This document shows positions 36,910 through 44,379 of a stretch of 64,000 bases of DNA, in pieces. The notes under the pieces are model-generated. The model ran no database searches and was not told where the DNA came from. It worked only from the letters and a program-made list of their open reading frames with translations. The DNA is from Palsa-1248 sp963737835. GTDB lineage: Bacteria > Gemmatimonadota > Gemmatimonadetes > Gemmatimonadales > Gemmatimonadaceae. Every line of letters begins with the position of its first letter. Position 1 is the first letter of the stretch. The DNA lies in NCBI GenBank assembly GCA_963737835.1, contig CAVTUH010000001.1, forward strand, positions 1,240,001 through 1,304,000. The letters run 5' to 3'. The translations under genes were made by a program, and so were the position numbers.

Positions 36910-37003
36910 GGCTCGACTGGCATGCCCCGCTGGCTCAGATGCGGGGCGAAGCCTCGTAGCTTTGCGTCGCCGGCTTTCGCCGGGTTTGCCTTTGTCGCAG
37001 CCC
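36910..37003 (-). promoter_or_regulatory. cyclic di-GMP-I (GEMM-I) riboswitch
   Basis: On the minus strand the leader holds GGCAAACC (36990-36983), a P2 hairpin with GAAA loop (cccggc GAAA gccgg), the invariant GACGCAAAGCTAC (36968-36956), a P3 stem (gccccgc/gcggggc), and a closing P1 pairing of ggctgcg with cgagcc (36915-36910). This order and these blocks define GEMM-I aptamers. The P1 end is about 15 nt from the AGGAGG of the beta-helix gene, and no terminator follows, so control of translation initiation is the likely mechanism. The tetraloop receptor in P3 is not canonical. Confidence 0.88.
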
Positions 37004-37208
37004 CTCAGGAGGGGCGAGCGATCATGCCGGTGTGATCCACTCGACGGCCCACCTCAGTGTAGGCCGTTCCGGTCAGTACCGTCGGAGCATTCACACCGCC
37101 CAACACCACACCGCCCCCCCCGCCGCTCCGACGGCGCGCAACGTAGCGACACATTGAAAAAAACACCAGAGAGATTGTGCAAATATTTTCGCGCGCGCCC
37201 GATATTCC

Positions 37209-37223
37209 GGGACACACTGTCCC
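37209..37223. promoter_or_regulatory. palindrome in an AT-richer upstream region
   Basis: The sequence gggacacactgtccc is a perfect 6-3-6 palindrome. It adjoins the least GC-rich stretch of this intergenic region (37153-37192, with a run of seven A). It could be a regulator site near the promoter of the riboswitch-beta-helix transcript. No regulator can be named. Confidence 0.35.
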
Positions 37224-37329
37224 TTGCGCGCATCGTTTGCTACGTCCGCGTATATCCGCGCTCTGCAATGAGCGCTGCCGCACATTCGCATGAGCACGCG
37301 AGCGCACACAGCGGGTGCTCACGCCCCCG

Positions 37330-37510
37330 AGAAAGGAGAGAAGGGGAACGCGGACGGACAGAGAGGGGAAACGAGAAAGGAGAAAGGCAAACGGAGAACG
37401 CGGACGGACAGAGAGGAGAAAGGAGAAAGGAGACCGAGGAGCGCCGCCTCGTGGCGCACACACCATCCAGGCGGCCTACGCTCTGTATCTCCTTTCTCCT
37501 TTCTGGTTCG
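37330..37510. repeat. heptamer inverted-repeat element, copy 2 (GAAAGGA type) with internal duplication
   Basis: A perfect 17-bp inverted repeat, agaaaggagaaaggaga at 37417-37433 and its complement at 37488-37504, encloses a centre related in reverse orientation to that of the element at 81-166. A 21-base unit beginning gaacgcggacggac occurs twice, at 37346 and 37396, so part of the left side is duplicated at a 50-base spacing. It lies between the tRNA-Lys gene and the beta-helix transcript. Confidence 0.75.
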
Positions 37511-37537
37511 CTCCTCTCTATGCGCGCGAAGCGCGCA

Positions 37538-37842
37538 TAGGCCGGGTGGGACTCGAACCCACTACCTGCGGATTAACACACCACTTCGGCTTTCGCCGCC
37601 GCGCACACATCGAGCACCGCGCGTTCGTGGTCCGGACTCTGTCTTCACCTGCGCCTCTCGCGGTCAGGTGGCGCCCGTCGAGTCTCTACACCTTCCGGGA
37701 TTCGCACGCGACTTCCCGGCTTGGCTCGGCGTTGGGATCTCACACCGTTCGCCGACGTTGAGCGCATTCACGCGCGCCGTTTCCAGCGCGGTGCTCCAAT
37801 TCTTCTCGAAGTCCGCTGCTCTACCTGTTGAGCTACCGGCCC
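37538..37842 (-). tRNA. tRNA-Lys(UUU) interrupted by a group I intron
   Basis: Joining 37842-37809 with 37576-37538 gives a 73-nt cloverleaf: acceptor GGGCCGG/CCGGCCT, D arm starting AGCTC, anticodon stem GCGGA/TCCGC around the loop CTTTTAA (anticodon UUU), variable AGGTA, T arm GTGGG-TTCGAGT-CCCAC and discriminator A. CCA is not encoded. The anticodon loop is split after CTT by 232 nt. The intact cloverleaf after removal shows that the gene is meant to be spliced. The 3' end overlaps a perfect 10-bp hairpin (37518-37540), and a 7-bp hairpin (37844-37862) abuts the 5' end. Uncorrected tRNA scanners may miss it. Confidence 0.92.
37577..37808 (-). ncRNA. group I self-splicing intron (IC3-like) in tRNA-Lys
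   Basis: This 232-nt insertion has the group I core: Q-like GAGCCAAGCC (37727-37718), R-like GGTGTAGAGACTCGACGGG (37692-37674), P8 CACCTG/CAGGTG, S-like AAGACAGAGTCC (37645-37634) pairing with R as P7, and P9 with a GAAA loop (37594-37591) inside an ACCAC/GTGGT stem. The 5' exon ends in U and the intron ends in G, as required. CUU of the exon can pair with GAG at intron bases 13-15 (P1 with a U-G pair). These blocks closely resemble the cyanobacterial tRNA-Leu intron as I recall it. No endonuclease ORF is present. Confidence 0.9.
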
Positions 37843-37862
37843 GCGGGCGCCTTCGGCGCCCG

Positions 37863-38012
37863 AGAAAGTAGAACTTCTGAAAGTGGAAAGTAGACACGAC
37901 GGGCGCTCAGTGCCACCCAGAACCGCGGATCCCGTCCCGGGATGGAACAGGGGCGGCCTGGTTTGGCCGCCCCTGCTGTCGTTCGTCTACTTTCTACTTT
38001 CTGCCTGTCTAC
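37863..38012. repeat. heptamer inverted-repeat element (GAAAGTA type)
   Basis: Left arm GAAAGTG-GAAAGTA-GAC (37879-37895) faces its near-complement at 37985-38001. In the centre is a perfect 11-bp hairpin caggggcggcc/ggccgcccctg (37948-37958 with 37965-37975). It lies between the stop of the OmpA gene and the tRNA gene on the same strand and probably terminates the OmpA transcript. Confidence 0.75.
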
Positions 38013-38050
38013 CTTCTAACGAGCCGCGGGCGAGTTCGCCGAAGGCGAGT

Positions 38051-38716
38051 TCAGGCGGTCGGGTTGCCCGCGGTGGTCGCGTTGTCGCTCCTGGTCTCGA
38101 TCACGAACGTGACACGACGGTTCTGCTCCGCGCCCGGCTCATCGCGCGACGCGTTGGGCACGACGAGCCGCGTCTTCCCGTAGCCGATCGTCTTGAGGTC
38201 GTTCGTGGCGACACCCTTGCTCACGAGATAGTCGCGCACGGACGTCGCACGGCGCTCCGACAACACACGATTGTAGTGCATCGTGCCCGCCGGATCGGCG
38301 AAGCCCTCGATCGTGATCTTCGAGTTCGGATAGTACTTCTCGACGACGCTCGCGAACCGGTCGAGTGCGGCGCGATCCTGGTCCCGCACCGTCGCGTCAT
38401 CGAACGCGAAGTTCACCGGTACATCGAACTGGATCGCGGACTCGAGCGCCGTGATCTTCGCGCCGAACTCCGTGCGGAGGTTCTGCAGATCGTTGTGCAG
38501 CCCCTGCACGTCCGTCTTCAATCCCTGCACGTCCGTCTTCACGCCCGAGATGTCGGCGTTCTGCGCACTGTCCGCGGCAGCACGAGCCTGTTGCTCCGAC
38601 GCGAGCTGTGCGCGAGTCTGCGCGAGATCCTTGTGGTAGGTGCTGGTTTTGACGCACGCTGCCATGAGCGGCGCCGCGAGCCCGAGGACGACGACCTGCT
38701 TGACCGAGATACCCAT
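38051..38716 (-). CDS. OmpA-family peptidoglycan-binding lipoprotein
   Basis: A 221-residue lipoprotein starting at ATG 38716 with gggggag upstream. The lipobox is PLMAAC (Cys about 21). A coiled-coil segment (about 30-85) contains two near-identical heptad repeats (VKTDVQGLKTDVQGLHNDLQ), like the Lpp-type stalk. The OmpA domain (about 95-210) has FDDATVRDQDRAALDRFASV and IEGFADPAGTMHYNRVLSER, with the diaminopimelate-binding Asp and Arg in place (ALSxRRA-type LSERRATSV). It tethers the outer membrane to the wall. CRP-like palindromes lie upstream. Confidence 0.92.
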   Translation of the reverse strand: MGISVKQVVVLGLAAPLMAACVKTSTYHKDLAQTRAQLASEQQARAAADSAQNADISGVKTDVQGLKTDVQGLHNDLQNLRTEFGAKITALESAIQFDVPVNFAFDDATVRDQDRAALDRFASVVEKYYPNSKITIEGFADPAGTMHYNRVLSERRATSVRDYLVSKGVATNDLKTIGYGKTRLVVPNASRDEPGAEQNRRVTFVIETRSDNATTAGNPTA

Positions 38717-38832
38717 AATGAAATCTCCCCCTCGTGTTACACCGTGACGACCCAACCGCGCTTTGTGATAGCTGTCGCGCAACCTTAACCGGTCACAACT
38801 ACAAAATGTACACCAACCATCACATTCCCGGT

Positions 38833-38848
38833 TGTGACGCGTGTCACA
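38833..38848. promoter_or_regulatory. CRP/FNR-like palindrome upstream of the OmpA gene
   Basis: tgtgacgcgtgtcaca is a perfect TGTGA-N6-TCACA site centred about 125 bp before the OmpA-family start codon. The match to the CRP consensus is exact in both half-sites. Confidence 0.55.
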
Positions 38849-38924
38849 TCCGGCACGATTTCTTGAGAACTTTGTGATGCGCAGCCTCGCGCCCCCGCGC
38901 GAAACCACTCACATCACGCTCAAT

Positions 38925-38940
38925 TGTGACCTACATCACC
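38925..38940. promoter_or_regulatory. second CRP/FNR-like site
   Basis: tgtgacctacatcacc reads TGTGA-N6-TCACC, one base off the perfect palindrome, 92 bp from the first site (centre to centre). It lies beside the stop codon of the SDR gene, so it can only serve the OmpA-family promoter. Confidence 0.4.
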
Positions 38941-38947
38941 ACGGCCA

Positions 38948-39901
38948 TCACCCGATCGGGGTGCGCTGCAGCCACTCGCCGCCATCCACAACAAGAATCG
39001 CGCCTGTGATCCAGTCGCCCGCGGACGACGCGAGGAAGGCAACCATGTTCGCAATGTCGCGCGGCGTTCCCCACCGGCCGACGGGAATCGCGCGCTTCGC
39101 GTAGTCGGCAAGAGCGGCGTCCAGCGCAAACACGTCGGCAGGACCGGTCGCCGGCGGCGACTCGCCGCCGCCCCCGGGCGGCGCCCCCGCTGCACTGCCG
39201 CGCGGTGACGCTCGGCGCTGCAACGCGAACGCCTTGCGGACACCCTCCGTCGGGATGGGCCCGGGCGCGATCGCGTTCACGCGAATCCCCCAGGGCGCCC
39301 ATTCGACGGCGAGGGTCCGCGTCAGCGCATCAATACCGGCTTTCGCGGCGGTCGCGTGCGCCATTTGCGGCCACCCGCGGTAGTGCAGCGTCATGGAGAT
39401 GTTGATGATCCGTCCCCCACCGTGCTCGCGCATGACGGGGGCCACGGCCTGCGAGACGAAGAACGTGCCGTACAAGTCGATCTCGACGACGGATCGCCAC
39501 GCGTTCACACTCAACGTCGCCGACGGCGCGTAGAAGTTCCCGGCCGCGCAGTTGATGAGGACGTCAATGCGTCCGCGCGCGTCGGCCACCTGCGCGACCA
39601 TGCGCTGCACCGCATCGGCATCTCGCACGTCGAGTGCCACGACACTCGCCTGGCCTCCTCCGGCGCGAATCCGCCCGGCCGCAGCCTCCAGGGTCTCCTG
39701 CTTCCGACTGGCCAGGACGACGTGCGCGCCCAGCGCGGCCAGGAGCTCGCTGATGCCGAATCCGATGCCGCTTCCGCCACCGGTAATGAGGGCGACTTGC
39801 CCCGCCAACAGGGCCGGTCGGAAGACCGAGGTGGGACTCGTGTCGTCCGAGCGCGCCGCCGCCCGAGCGCCTGCGCCGCCCGCGGCATCCTCGTCAGGCA
39901 C
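38948..39901 (-). CDS. SDR oxidoreductase, 2,4-dienoyl-CoA reductase-like
   Basis: A 317-residue short-chain dehydrogenase: cofactor motif ALITGGGSGIGFGISELL, NCAAGNFYAPSATLS (an N-A-A-G variant with the NFY typical of dienoyl-CoA reductases), and MAHATAAKAGIDALTRTLAV followed by VNAIAPGPIPTEG. The usual YxxxK tyrosine is absent while the lysine is kept, as in the DECR2-type branch, so reduction of unsaturated acyl-CoA is likely. A low-complexity insert of about 30 residues (RASPRGSAAGAPPGGGGESP) interrupts the substrate loop. GTG 39901 overlaps the rnhB stop by eight bases. Confidence 0.85.
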   Translation of the reverse strand: MPDEDAAGGAGARAAARSDDTSPTSVFRPALLAGQVALITGGGSGIGFGISELLAALGAHVVLASRKQETLEAAAGRIRAGGGQASVVALDVRDADAVQRMVAQVADARGRIDVLINCAAGNFYAPSATLSVNAWRSVVEIDLYGTFFVSQAVAPVMREHGGGRIINISMTLHYRGWPQMAHATAAKAGIDALTRTLAVEWAPWGIRVNAIAPGPIPTEGVRKAFALQRRASPRGSAAGAPPGGGGESPPATGPADVFALDAALADYAKRAIPVGRWGTPRDIANMVAFLASSAGDWITGAILVVDGGEWLQRTPIG

Positions 39902-40775
39902 CGGCGGCGACCTCGCACGAGCCGTCTCCCGCGTCCTCGATCTCAAGCGCGCTCGAGCCGGCGAGCAGACCGTCGTCCAGGGCGCTGTCCGCGAGCGCGG
40001 CGTCGGCCAGCGCGACCTCCGCGTCCACCGCCGTCGCGAGGTCGACCACGTCGTCGCCCAGGGCGAGCATCGTCTGGGCGACCCGCCAGAACCGCCGGCG
40101 GTGGTGCGCGGAGATGCCGTGCCGATCGATCCCCGCCAGGTGAGCGGGCGTGGCGTAGCCGACGTTGTGCGACCAGTGATACTCGGGGTGCCGCGACCCC
40201 AGCGCACGCATCACCCGGTCGCGCGTGACCTTGGCCACGATGGACGCACAGGCGATCGAGTAGCACCGCGCATCGCCGCCGACGACCGCCCGATGTGCGA
40301 CGCCCAGGGTCCGCAGCGGCAGACCGTCGACGACGACGTGATGCGGCGTCACCGGCAGTCGCGAGAGCGCGCGCCGCATCGCGAGCACGGTCGCCTGAAA
40401 GACGTTGAGACGATCGATCTCTCGGCGGGACGCCGCGCCAAGGCCCACGGCCAGCGCTCGCGCGCGAATGACGCACGCCAGTCGCTCGCGCTGTGCCCTC
40501 GTCAGCTGCTTCGAATCGTCGACGCCCCGAATCGCGCGCACATCAGGCGGCATGACCACCGCGCAGGCCACGACCGGACCGGCCAGCGGGCCCCGCCCGA
40601 CTTCATCCACGCCGGCCAGAAGGGGCCCGTACTCCTGCCGCAACTGGCGCTCGATCCCGCTCCAGCGACGCACTTTGACAGGTCGCCCGGGCGACCGATC
40701 CCGCTCGGCGCGGGGGCTCGGCTTCCGTCCTTCGCCGCTCGGCTCGTCAATGTGGGAGGACGTACCCGCTCCCAC
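39894..40775 (-). CDS. rnhB: ribonuclease HII
   Basis: A 293-residue RNase HII, which removes ribonucleotides and RNA-DNA hybrids from DNA. LLAGVDEVGRGPLAGPVVAC supplies the first catalytic Asp-Glu; VVVDGLPLRTLG and ARCYSIACASIVAKVTRDR follow, with the late Asp in GSRHPEYHWSHNVGYAT. The first 45 residues are outside the family, so a later start (GTG for VRRWSGIERQ) is possible. The C-terminal 45 residues are an acidic extension. It ends the rpsP-rplS operon, 32 nt after rplS. Confidence 0.93.
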   Translation of the reverse strand: MGAGTSSHIDEPSGEGRKPSPRAERDRSPGRPVKVRRWSGIERQLRQEYGPLLAGVDEVGRGPLAGPVVACAVVMPPDVRAIRGVDDSKQLTRAQRERLACVIRARALAVGLGAASRREIDRLNVFQATVLAMRRALSRLPVTPHHVVVDGLPLRTLGVAHRAVVGGDARCYSIACASIVAKVTRDRVMRALGSRHPEYHWSHNVGYATPAHLAGIDRHGISAHHRRRFWRVAQTMLALGDDVVDLATAVDAEVALADAALADSALDDGLLAGSSALEIEDAGDGSCEVAAGA

Positions 40776-40807
40776 GTGCCGTCGTGGTCGCTGCGCCTAG
40801 CGGGCGA

Positions 40808-41185
40808 TCACTCCGCGGTCCCGGTGGTCGGGATCGTGACCTTGGTCTTCTTCTCGCGGATGCGAGTCGCCTTGCCGGTCAGGTGACGGAGATAGTACAA
40901 CTTGGCTCGACGGACTCGACCGCGCCGGACGACCGTGATCTCACCGATCATGGGGCTATGCACGGGGAAGATCCGCTCGACGCCGACGCCGTTCGAGACC
41001 TTGCGCACCGTGAACGTCTCGCTCACGCCGCCGCCACGCCGCGCAATGCACACGCCCTCGAACGCCTGCAGCCGCTCCTTCTCTCCCTCGACGACGCGCA
41101 CGTTCACGCGCAGCGTGTCCCCCGCGCGAAACACGGGGATGTCAGCGCGCAACCACGTCTTCTCAGTCTCGCTGAATTCGTGCAT
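40808..41185 (-). CDS. rplS: 50S ribosomal protein L19
   Basis: A 125-residue L19, which lies at the 30S-50S interface. Conserved blocks: IPVFRAGDTLRVNVRVVEGE, RLQAFEGVCIARRGGGVSET, GVGVERIFPVHSPMIGEI and RRAKLYYLRHLTGKATRI. The length is normal. It is in the standard place after trmD in the rpsP operon. Confidence 0.97.
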   Translation of the reverse strand: MHEFSETEKTWLRADIPVFRAGDTLRVNVRVVEGEKERLQAFEGVCIARRGGGVSETFTVRKVSNGVGVERIFPVHSPMIGEITVVRRGRVRRAKLYYLRHLTGKATRIREKKTKVTIPTTGTAE

Positions 41186-41269
41186 AGGATGCTCTCTGGT
41201 GATAGACGACAGACTGAAGAATTTAGCGAGGCGAGGCGCGAGATGACAGGGAATCGGCGAACTGAGGGG

Positions 41270-41944
41270 TCAGGGGCCGGGCGCCCTACCCCTCAGTCGT
41301 TCAGCGTCCCGTTTCTCTGCTTCAGCGCGGCGCCACTCGGCAATCCGCCGGTGATCGCCCGACAGCAGTACCTCCGGCACCATATGACCGCGGTACTCCG
41401 GGGGCCGTGTGTAGCTCGGGGCGCTCAGCCCGCGCTCGTAGAACGAGTCGCCGCGCGCGCTGTCGGGATCGGAGATCGCGCCGGGGAGGAGGCGCACCGT
41501 GGCATCGATCACGGCGAGTGCCGCCGGTTCGCCGCCACTCAGGACGACGTCCCCGATCGATCGTTCTTCCGTGGCGAGAAAGTCGGCGACCCGCTGGTCC
41601 ACGTCCTTGTAGTGACCGCAGAGCAGGGTCAGTTCCTCGCCCGCAGCGTAGCGCATCGCGTCCGCGTGGACGAAGTGCTCCCCGCGGGCCGAGAGGAGCA
41701 CGATGGGCGGCCCGGCGCCCAGCGCGTCGATCGCTTCGAAGAACGGTGCCGGCTTCATTACCATCCCCGACCCGCCCCCGTAGGGGGAATCGTCGACTGT
41801 GCGATGTCGGTCGTGTGTGTACTCCCGCAGGTCCACGATCCGATAGCAGACTGCGCCGGCCGCCGCGGCGCGCGCGGGAATACTGACCGCGAGCGGTCCG
41901 TGAAAGAACTCCGGGAAGATGGTGACGACCGTGATGCGCAGCAC
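41270..41944 (-). CDS. trmD: tRNA (guanine-37-N1)-methyltransferase
   Basis: A 224-residue TrmD, a trefoil-knot methyltransferase that makes m1G37 to keep the reading frame. Signatures: VTIFPEFFHGPL, DDSPYGGGSGMVMKPAPFFEA, LLCGHYKDVDQRV and SIGDVVLSGGEPAALAVIDA. The start is GTG 41944 (MLRITVV). It is shorter than the 240-250 residues of Escherichia coli but complete. 10 nt separate it from rimM. Confidence 0.96.
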   Translation of the reverse strand: MLRITVVTIFPEFFHGPLAVSIPARAAAAGAVCYRIVDLREYTHDRHRTVDDSPYGGGSGMVMKPAPFFEAIDALGAGPPIVLLSARGEHFVHADAMRYAAGEELTLLCGHYKDVDQRVADFLATEERSIGDVVLSGGEPAALAVIDATVRLLPGAISDPDSARGDSFYERGLSAPSYTRPPEYRGHMVPEVLLSGDHRRIAEWRRAEAEKRDAERLRGRAPGP

Positions 41945-41954
41945 CAGGGATCCC

Positions 41955-42509
41955 CTAGGGTTCGTCGTCGTCCAGCAGTCCGGCGGGTGGGTCCACGATC
42001 ACCGTTCTGCGTTCCAGCTCGACTCGCACAACCATCGGCGGGCCATACGGCAGCATCGTGCCTCCTCGCGGGGTCTGGATGTCGAGGAGCACGCCGTGCG
42101 GCAAGTCGTACAGAGCCGCTACGCGGCCGACTTCGCGTCCGTCGGGGCGCTCCACGCGCATGCCAATGAGGTCATGGTAGAAGATTTGATCGGCGGCCGG
42201 CGGAGCGACTTCGCCTGCGGGCACGAGCAGGTAGCGGTCGCGCCACTGCTCCGCCGCGCTGCGATCACCGATCTGCGCAAAACGCAAGATCCACGCGTCC
42301 TTGAAGGGAGCGGCTCGGCGGATCGTCAGCTCGCGCGGTTCAGATGCATCAGGCGGTGGCACCTCGCCAGTCATCGTACCGGCGAGGAGGCGCCGACCGA
42401 CCGCGAAACACACCTCCGCGTCGTCCGTTAGCGCCTCGACCACCACCTCGCCTCGGATCCCGTGTGCCCGACGGACGCGCCCAACGATCAGGTGCGCCGG
42501 CAGCGGCAT
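41955..42509 (-). CDS. rimM: 16S rRNA processing protein RimM
   Basis: A 184-residue RimM, which binds S19 and helps mature the 30S head. The N-terminal RimM barrel starts LIVGRVRRAHGIRGEVVVEA; the C-terminal PRC-barrel contains YHDLIGMRVERPDGREVGRV and ends ERRTVIVDPPAGLLD. ATG 42509 is chosen because an upstream start at 42584 would run into rpsP. It starts one base after the rpsP stop. Confidence 0.95.
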   Translation of the reverse strand: MPLPAHLIVGRVRRAHGIRGEVVVEALTDDAEVCFAVGRRLLAGTMTGEVPPPDASEPRELTIRRAAPFKDAWILRFAQIGDRSAAEQWRDRYLLVPAGEVAPPAADQIFYHDLIGMRVERPDGREVGRVAALYDLPHGVLLDIQTPRGGTMLPYGPPMVVRVELERRTVIVDPPAGLLDDDEP

Positions 42510-42510
42510 G

Positions 42511-42861
42511 TCAGCGCTCGGCTGCGGCGCTCCCGCCGGCCTCGTCGCGCAGCGGCACCGCCGTCGCGGCCCGCTGGTGGCCAATGCGCGTCTCGTGGCG
42601 CACCTTCAGGAGGCCCGCCCGCCGGAGCAGCGACCGAACCGTGTCGCTCGGCTGCGCCCCGACATCAAGCCAATGGTTGGCCCGATCCACCTGCAGCGAA
42701 AGGCGGCCCTTCTTGCTCCCGTCGGCTGCCGCTTCCCTCGGCGCGTACTGCCCGATCACCTCGATGAACCGCCCGTCGCGCGGGCTCTCGGAATCGGCGA
42801 CCACGATCCGAAACATGGGGGCATTCTTCCGTCCAACACGGCGTAAACGAATCCGAACCAT
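42511..42861 (-). CDS. rpsP: 30S ribosomal protein S16
   Basis: A 116-residue S16: MVRIRLRRVGRKNAPMFRIV, RDGRFIEVIGQYAPREA and LDVGAQPSDTVRSLLRRAGL. A C-terminal tail of about 25 residues (VPLRDEAGGSAAAER) extends beyond the core. It opens the rpsP-rimM-trmD-rplS-rnhB run, with ffh upstream. Confidence 0.96.
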   Translation of the reverse strand: MVRIRLRRVGRKNAPMFRIVVADSESPRDGRFIEVIGQYAPREAAADGSKKGRLSLQVDRANHWLDVGAQPSDTVRSLLRRAGLLKVRHETRIGHQRAATAVPLRDEAGGSAAAER

Positions 42862-42956
42862 TGATCAATCTCCTTGATCGCGCGTGCGTGCACGCGCCGG
42901 GTACACCCAGGCTCCTCGCGTATCCCGGTCTCTCCGGGCCGCGCCTGGAAACCGCC

Positions 42957-44298
42957 TTATCGCATTCCCAGCATGCCGGGCGGCAGGCCGCGCATGCCAC
43001 GCATGCCGCCACCACCGGCTTTCTTCATCATCCGCTGCATGTCGCGGAACTGCTCGAGCAGACGATTGACCTCGCTGATCGGCCGCCCCGCGCCCTTGGC
43101 CACACGGGCGCGCCGCGACCCATTGATCAAGGATCGGATTGGCCCGCTCCTCGGGCGTCATCGACAGCACGATCGCCTCGAGATGCTTCAGCCGCTTGGG
43201 GTCGAGATTCGCCTGCTTCAACATCTTCGCGTTCACACCGGGCAACATCTTGAGCACGCCCTCGAGCGGACCGAGCTTCTGCATCTGGCGCATCGCAGAG
43301 AGAAAGTCCTGCAAGTCGAGGCCTTCCTTGCGCACTTTCTTTTCCAGCTTGCGCGCTTCGTCCTCGTCGAACGCGGACTGCGCTTTCTCGACGAGCGTGA
43401 GCACGTCGCCCATCTGGAGGATCCGACTCGCGAGCCGGTCCGGATGGAAATCCTCCAGCGCGTCGGACTTCTCGCCGACGCCGATGTACTTGATCGGCTT
43501 CTTCAGTACCCCGTAGATCGAGAGCGCTGCGCCACCCCGCGCATCGCCATCCATCTTGGTGAGGATCACGCCCGTTACGCTCAGTGCCTGATCGAAGCCC
43601 TGCGCGATGCGCACCGCATCCTGTCCGGTCATTCCGTCGGCAACGAGCAGGATCTCATCCGGATGGACGGCCTCCTTGAGATGCGTGAGCTCACGCATCA
43701 TCTCCTCGTCGATCTGCAGGCGGCCCGCTGTGTCGATGATGGTGACTCGGTCCCGTGCCTTGCGAGACTGCTCGATCCCGTGCTTGGCGATGCGCACGAC
43801 GTCCTGCGTGCCGCGGTCGGCGTAGACCGGAATGCCCAGCTCTGCACCCAGCGTCTCGAGCTGATCGATCGCGGCCGGACGATACACGTCCGCTGCGATC
43901 AGGCGCGTCGGCCGGCCCTCGGCGGCGAGCTTGCGCGCGAGCTTCGCAGCCGTGGTCGTCTTGCCAGACCCCTGCAAGCCCACGAGCATGACGACCGTCG
44001 GCGGCACCGAGCTGAGACGCAACCCCTCGCGGCGCTCGCCCAACATCGCCACGAGCTCATCGTGGACGATCTTGACCAGCTGCTGCGCGGGCGAAACAGC
44101 CCGAAGGGCATTGACGCCCGCCGCGGCCTTCTCGACACGCTCGAGGAACTCGCGCGTCAATTGAAAGTTGACATCGGCCTCGAGGAGGACCCGACGCACT
44201 TCGCGCAGGCCCTCTTTGATGTCGGCCGGCGTCAGCACGCCTCGGCCGCGTAGCCGCGCGAACGTGGCTTCGAGCTTCTCGCTCAGCTCATCGAACAT
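42957..44298 (-). CDS. ffh: signal recognition particle protein Ffh (contains a frameshift as read)
   Basis: Ffh is the SRP GTPase that targets inner-membrane proteins. The N domain (MFDELSEKLEATFARLRGRG), G domain (GLQGSGKTTTAAKLARK; IIDTAGRLQID; LTKMDGDARGGAALSI) and the start of the M domain (FLSAMRQMQKLGPLEGVLKM) are intact. After MTPEERANPIL the reading frame is lost: an extra base at about 43129 sends it to a stop at 42865. Removing that base gives INGSRRARVAKGAGRPISEV, then a Met-rich helix and a Gly-Met tail, with a stop at 42957. The coordinates given are for the corrected frame. A sequencing indel is the likeliest cause in this normally essential gene. Confidence 0.93.
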
Positions 44299-44379
44299 AG
44301 CCTTTAAACCTAGACCAGATTATGATTTGCGACAAGGAAGAAGACAGAGAAACCAGGGGAAAGTCGCTCACGCGACCCT

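Noticed and set aside
37330..37510. Repeated purine-rich units considered as a CRISPR array
   Set aside because: Units are 7 bases long, with no spacers of regular length and no cas genes; the arms are complementary to each other.
37697..37721. A T-arm-like sequence (cgggaagtcgcgtgcgaatcccg on the minus strand) suggesting a second tRNA
   Set aside because: It lies within the intron between the Q and R elements and is best read as the P6 stem; no acceptor or anticodon arm surrounds it.
42865..42956. The extended C-terminus of Ffh as read (Arg/His-rich 90-residue tail)
   Set aside because: It is an out-of-frame product of a one-base shift; the correct frame contains the conserved M-domain.
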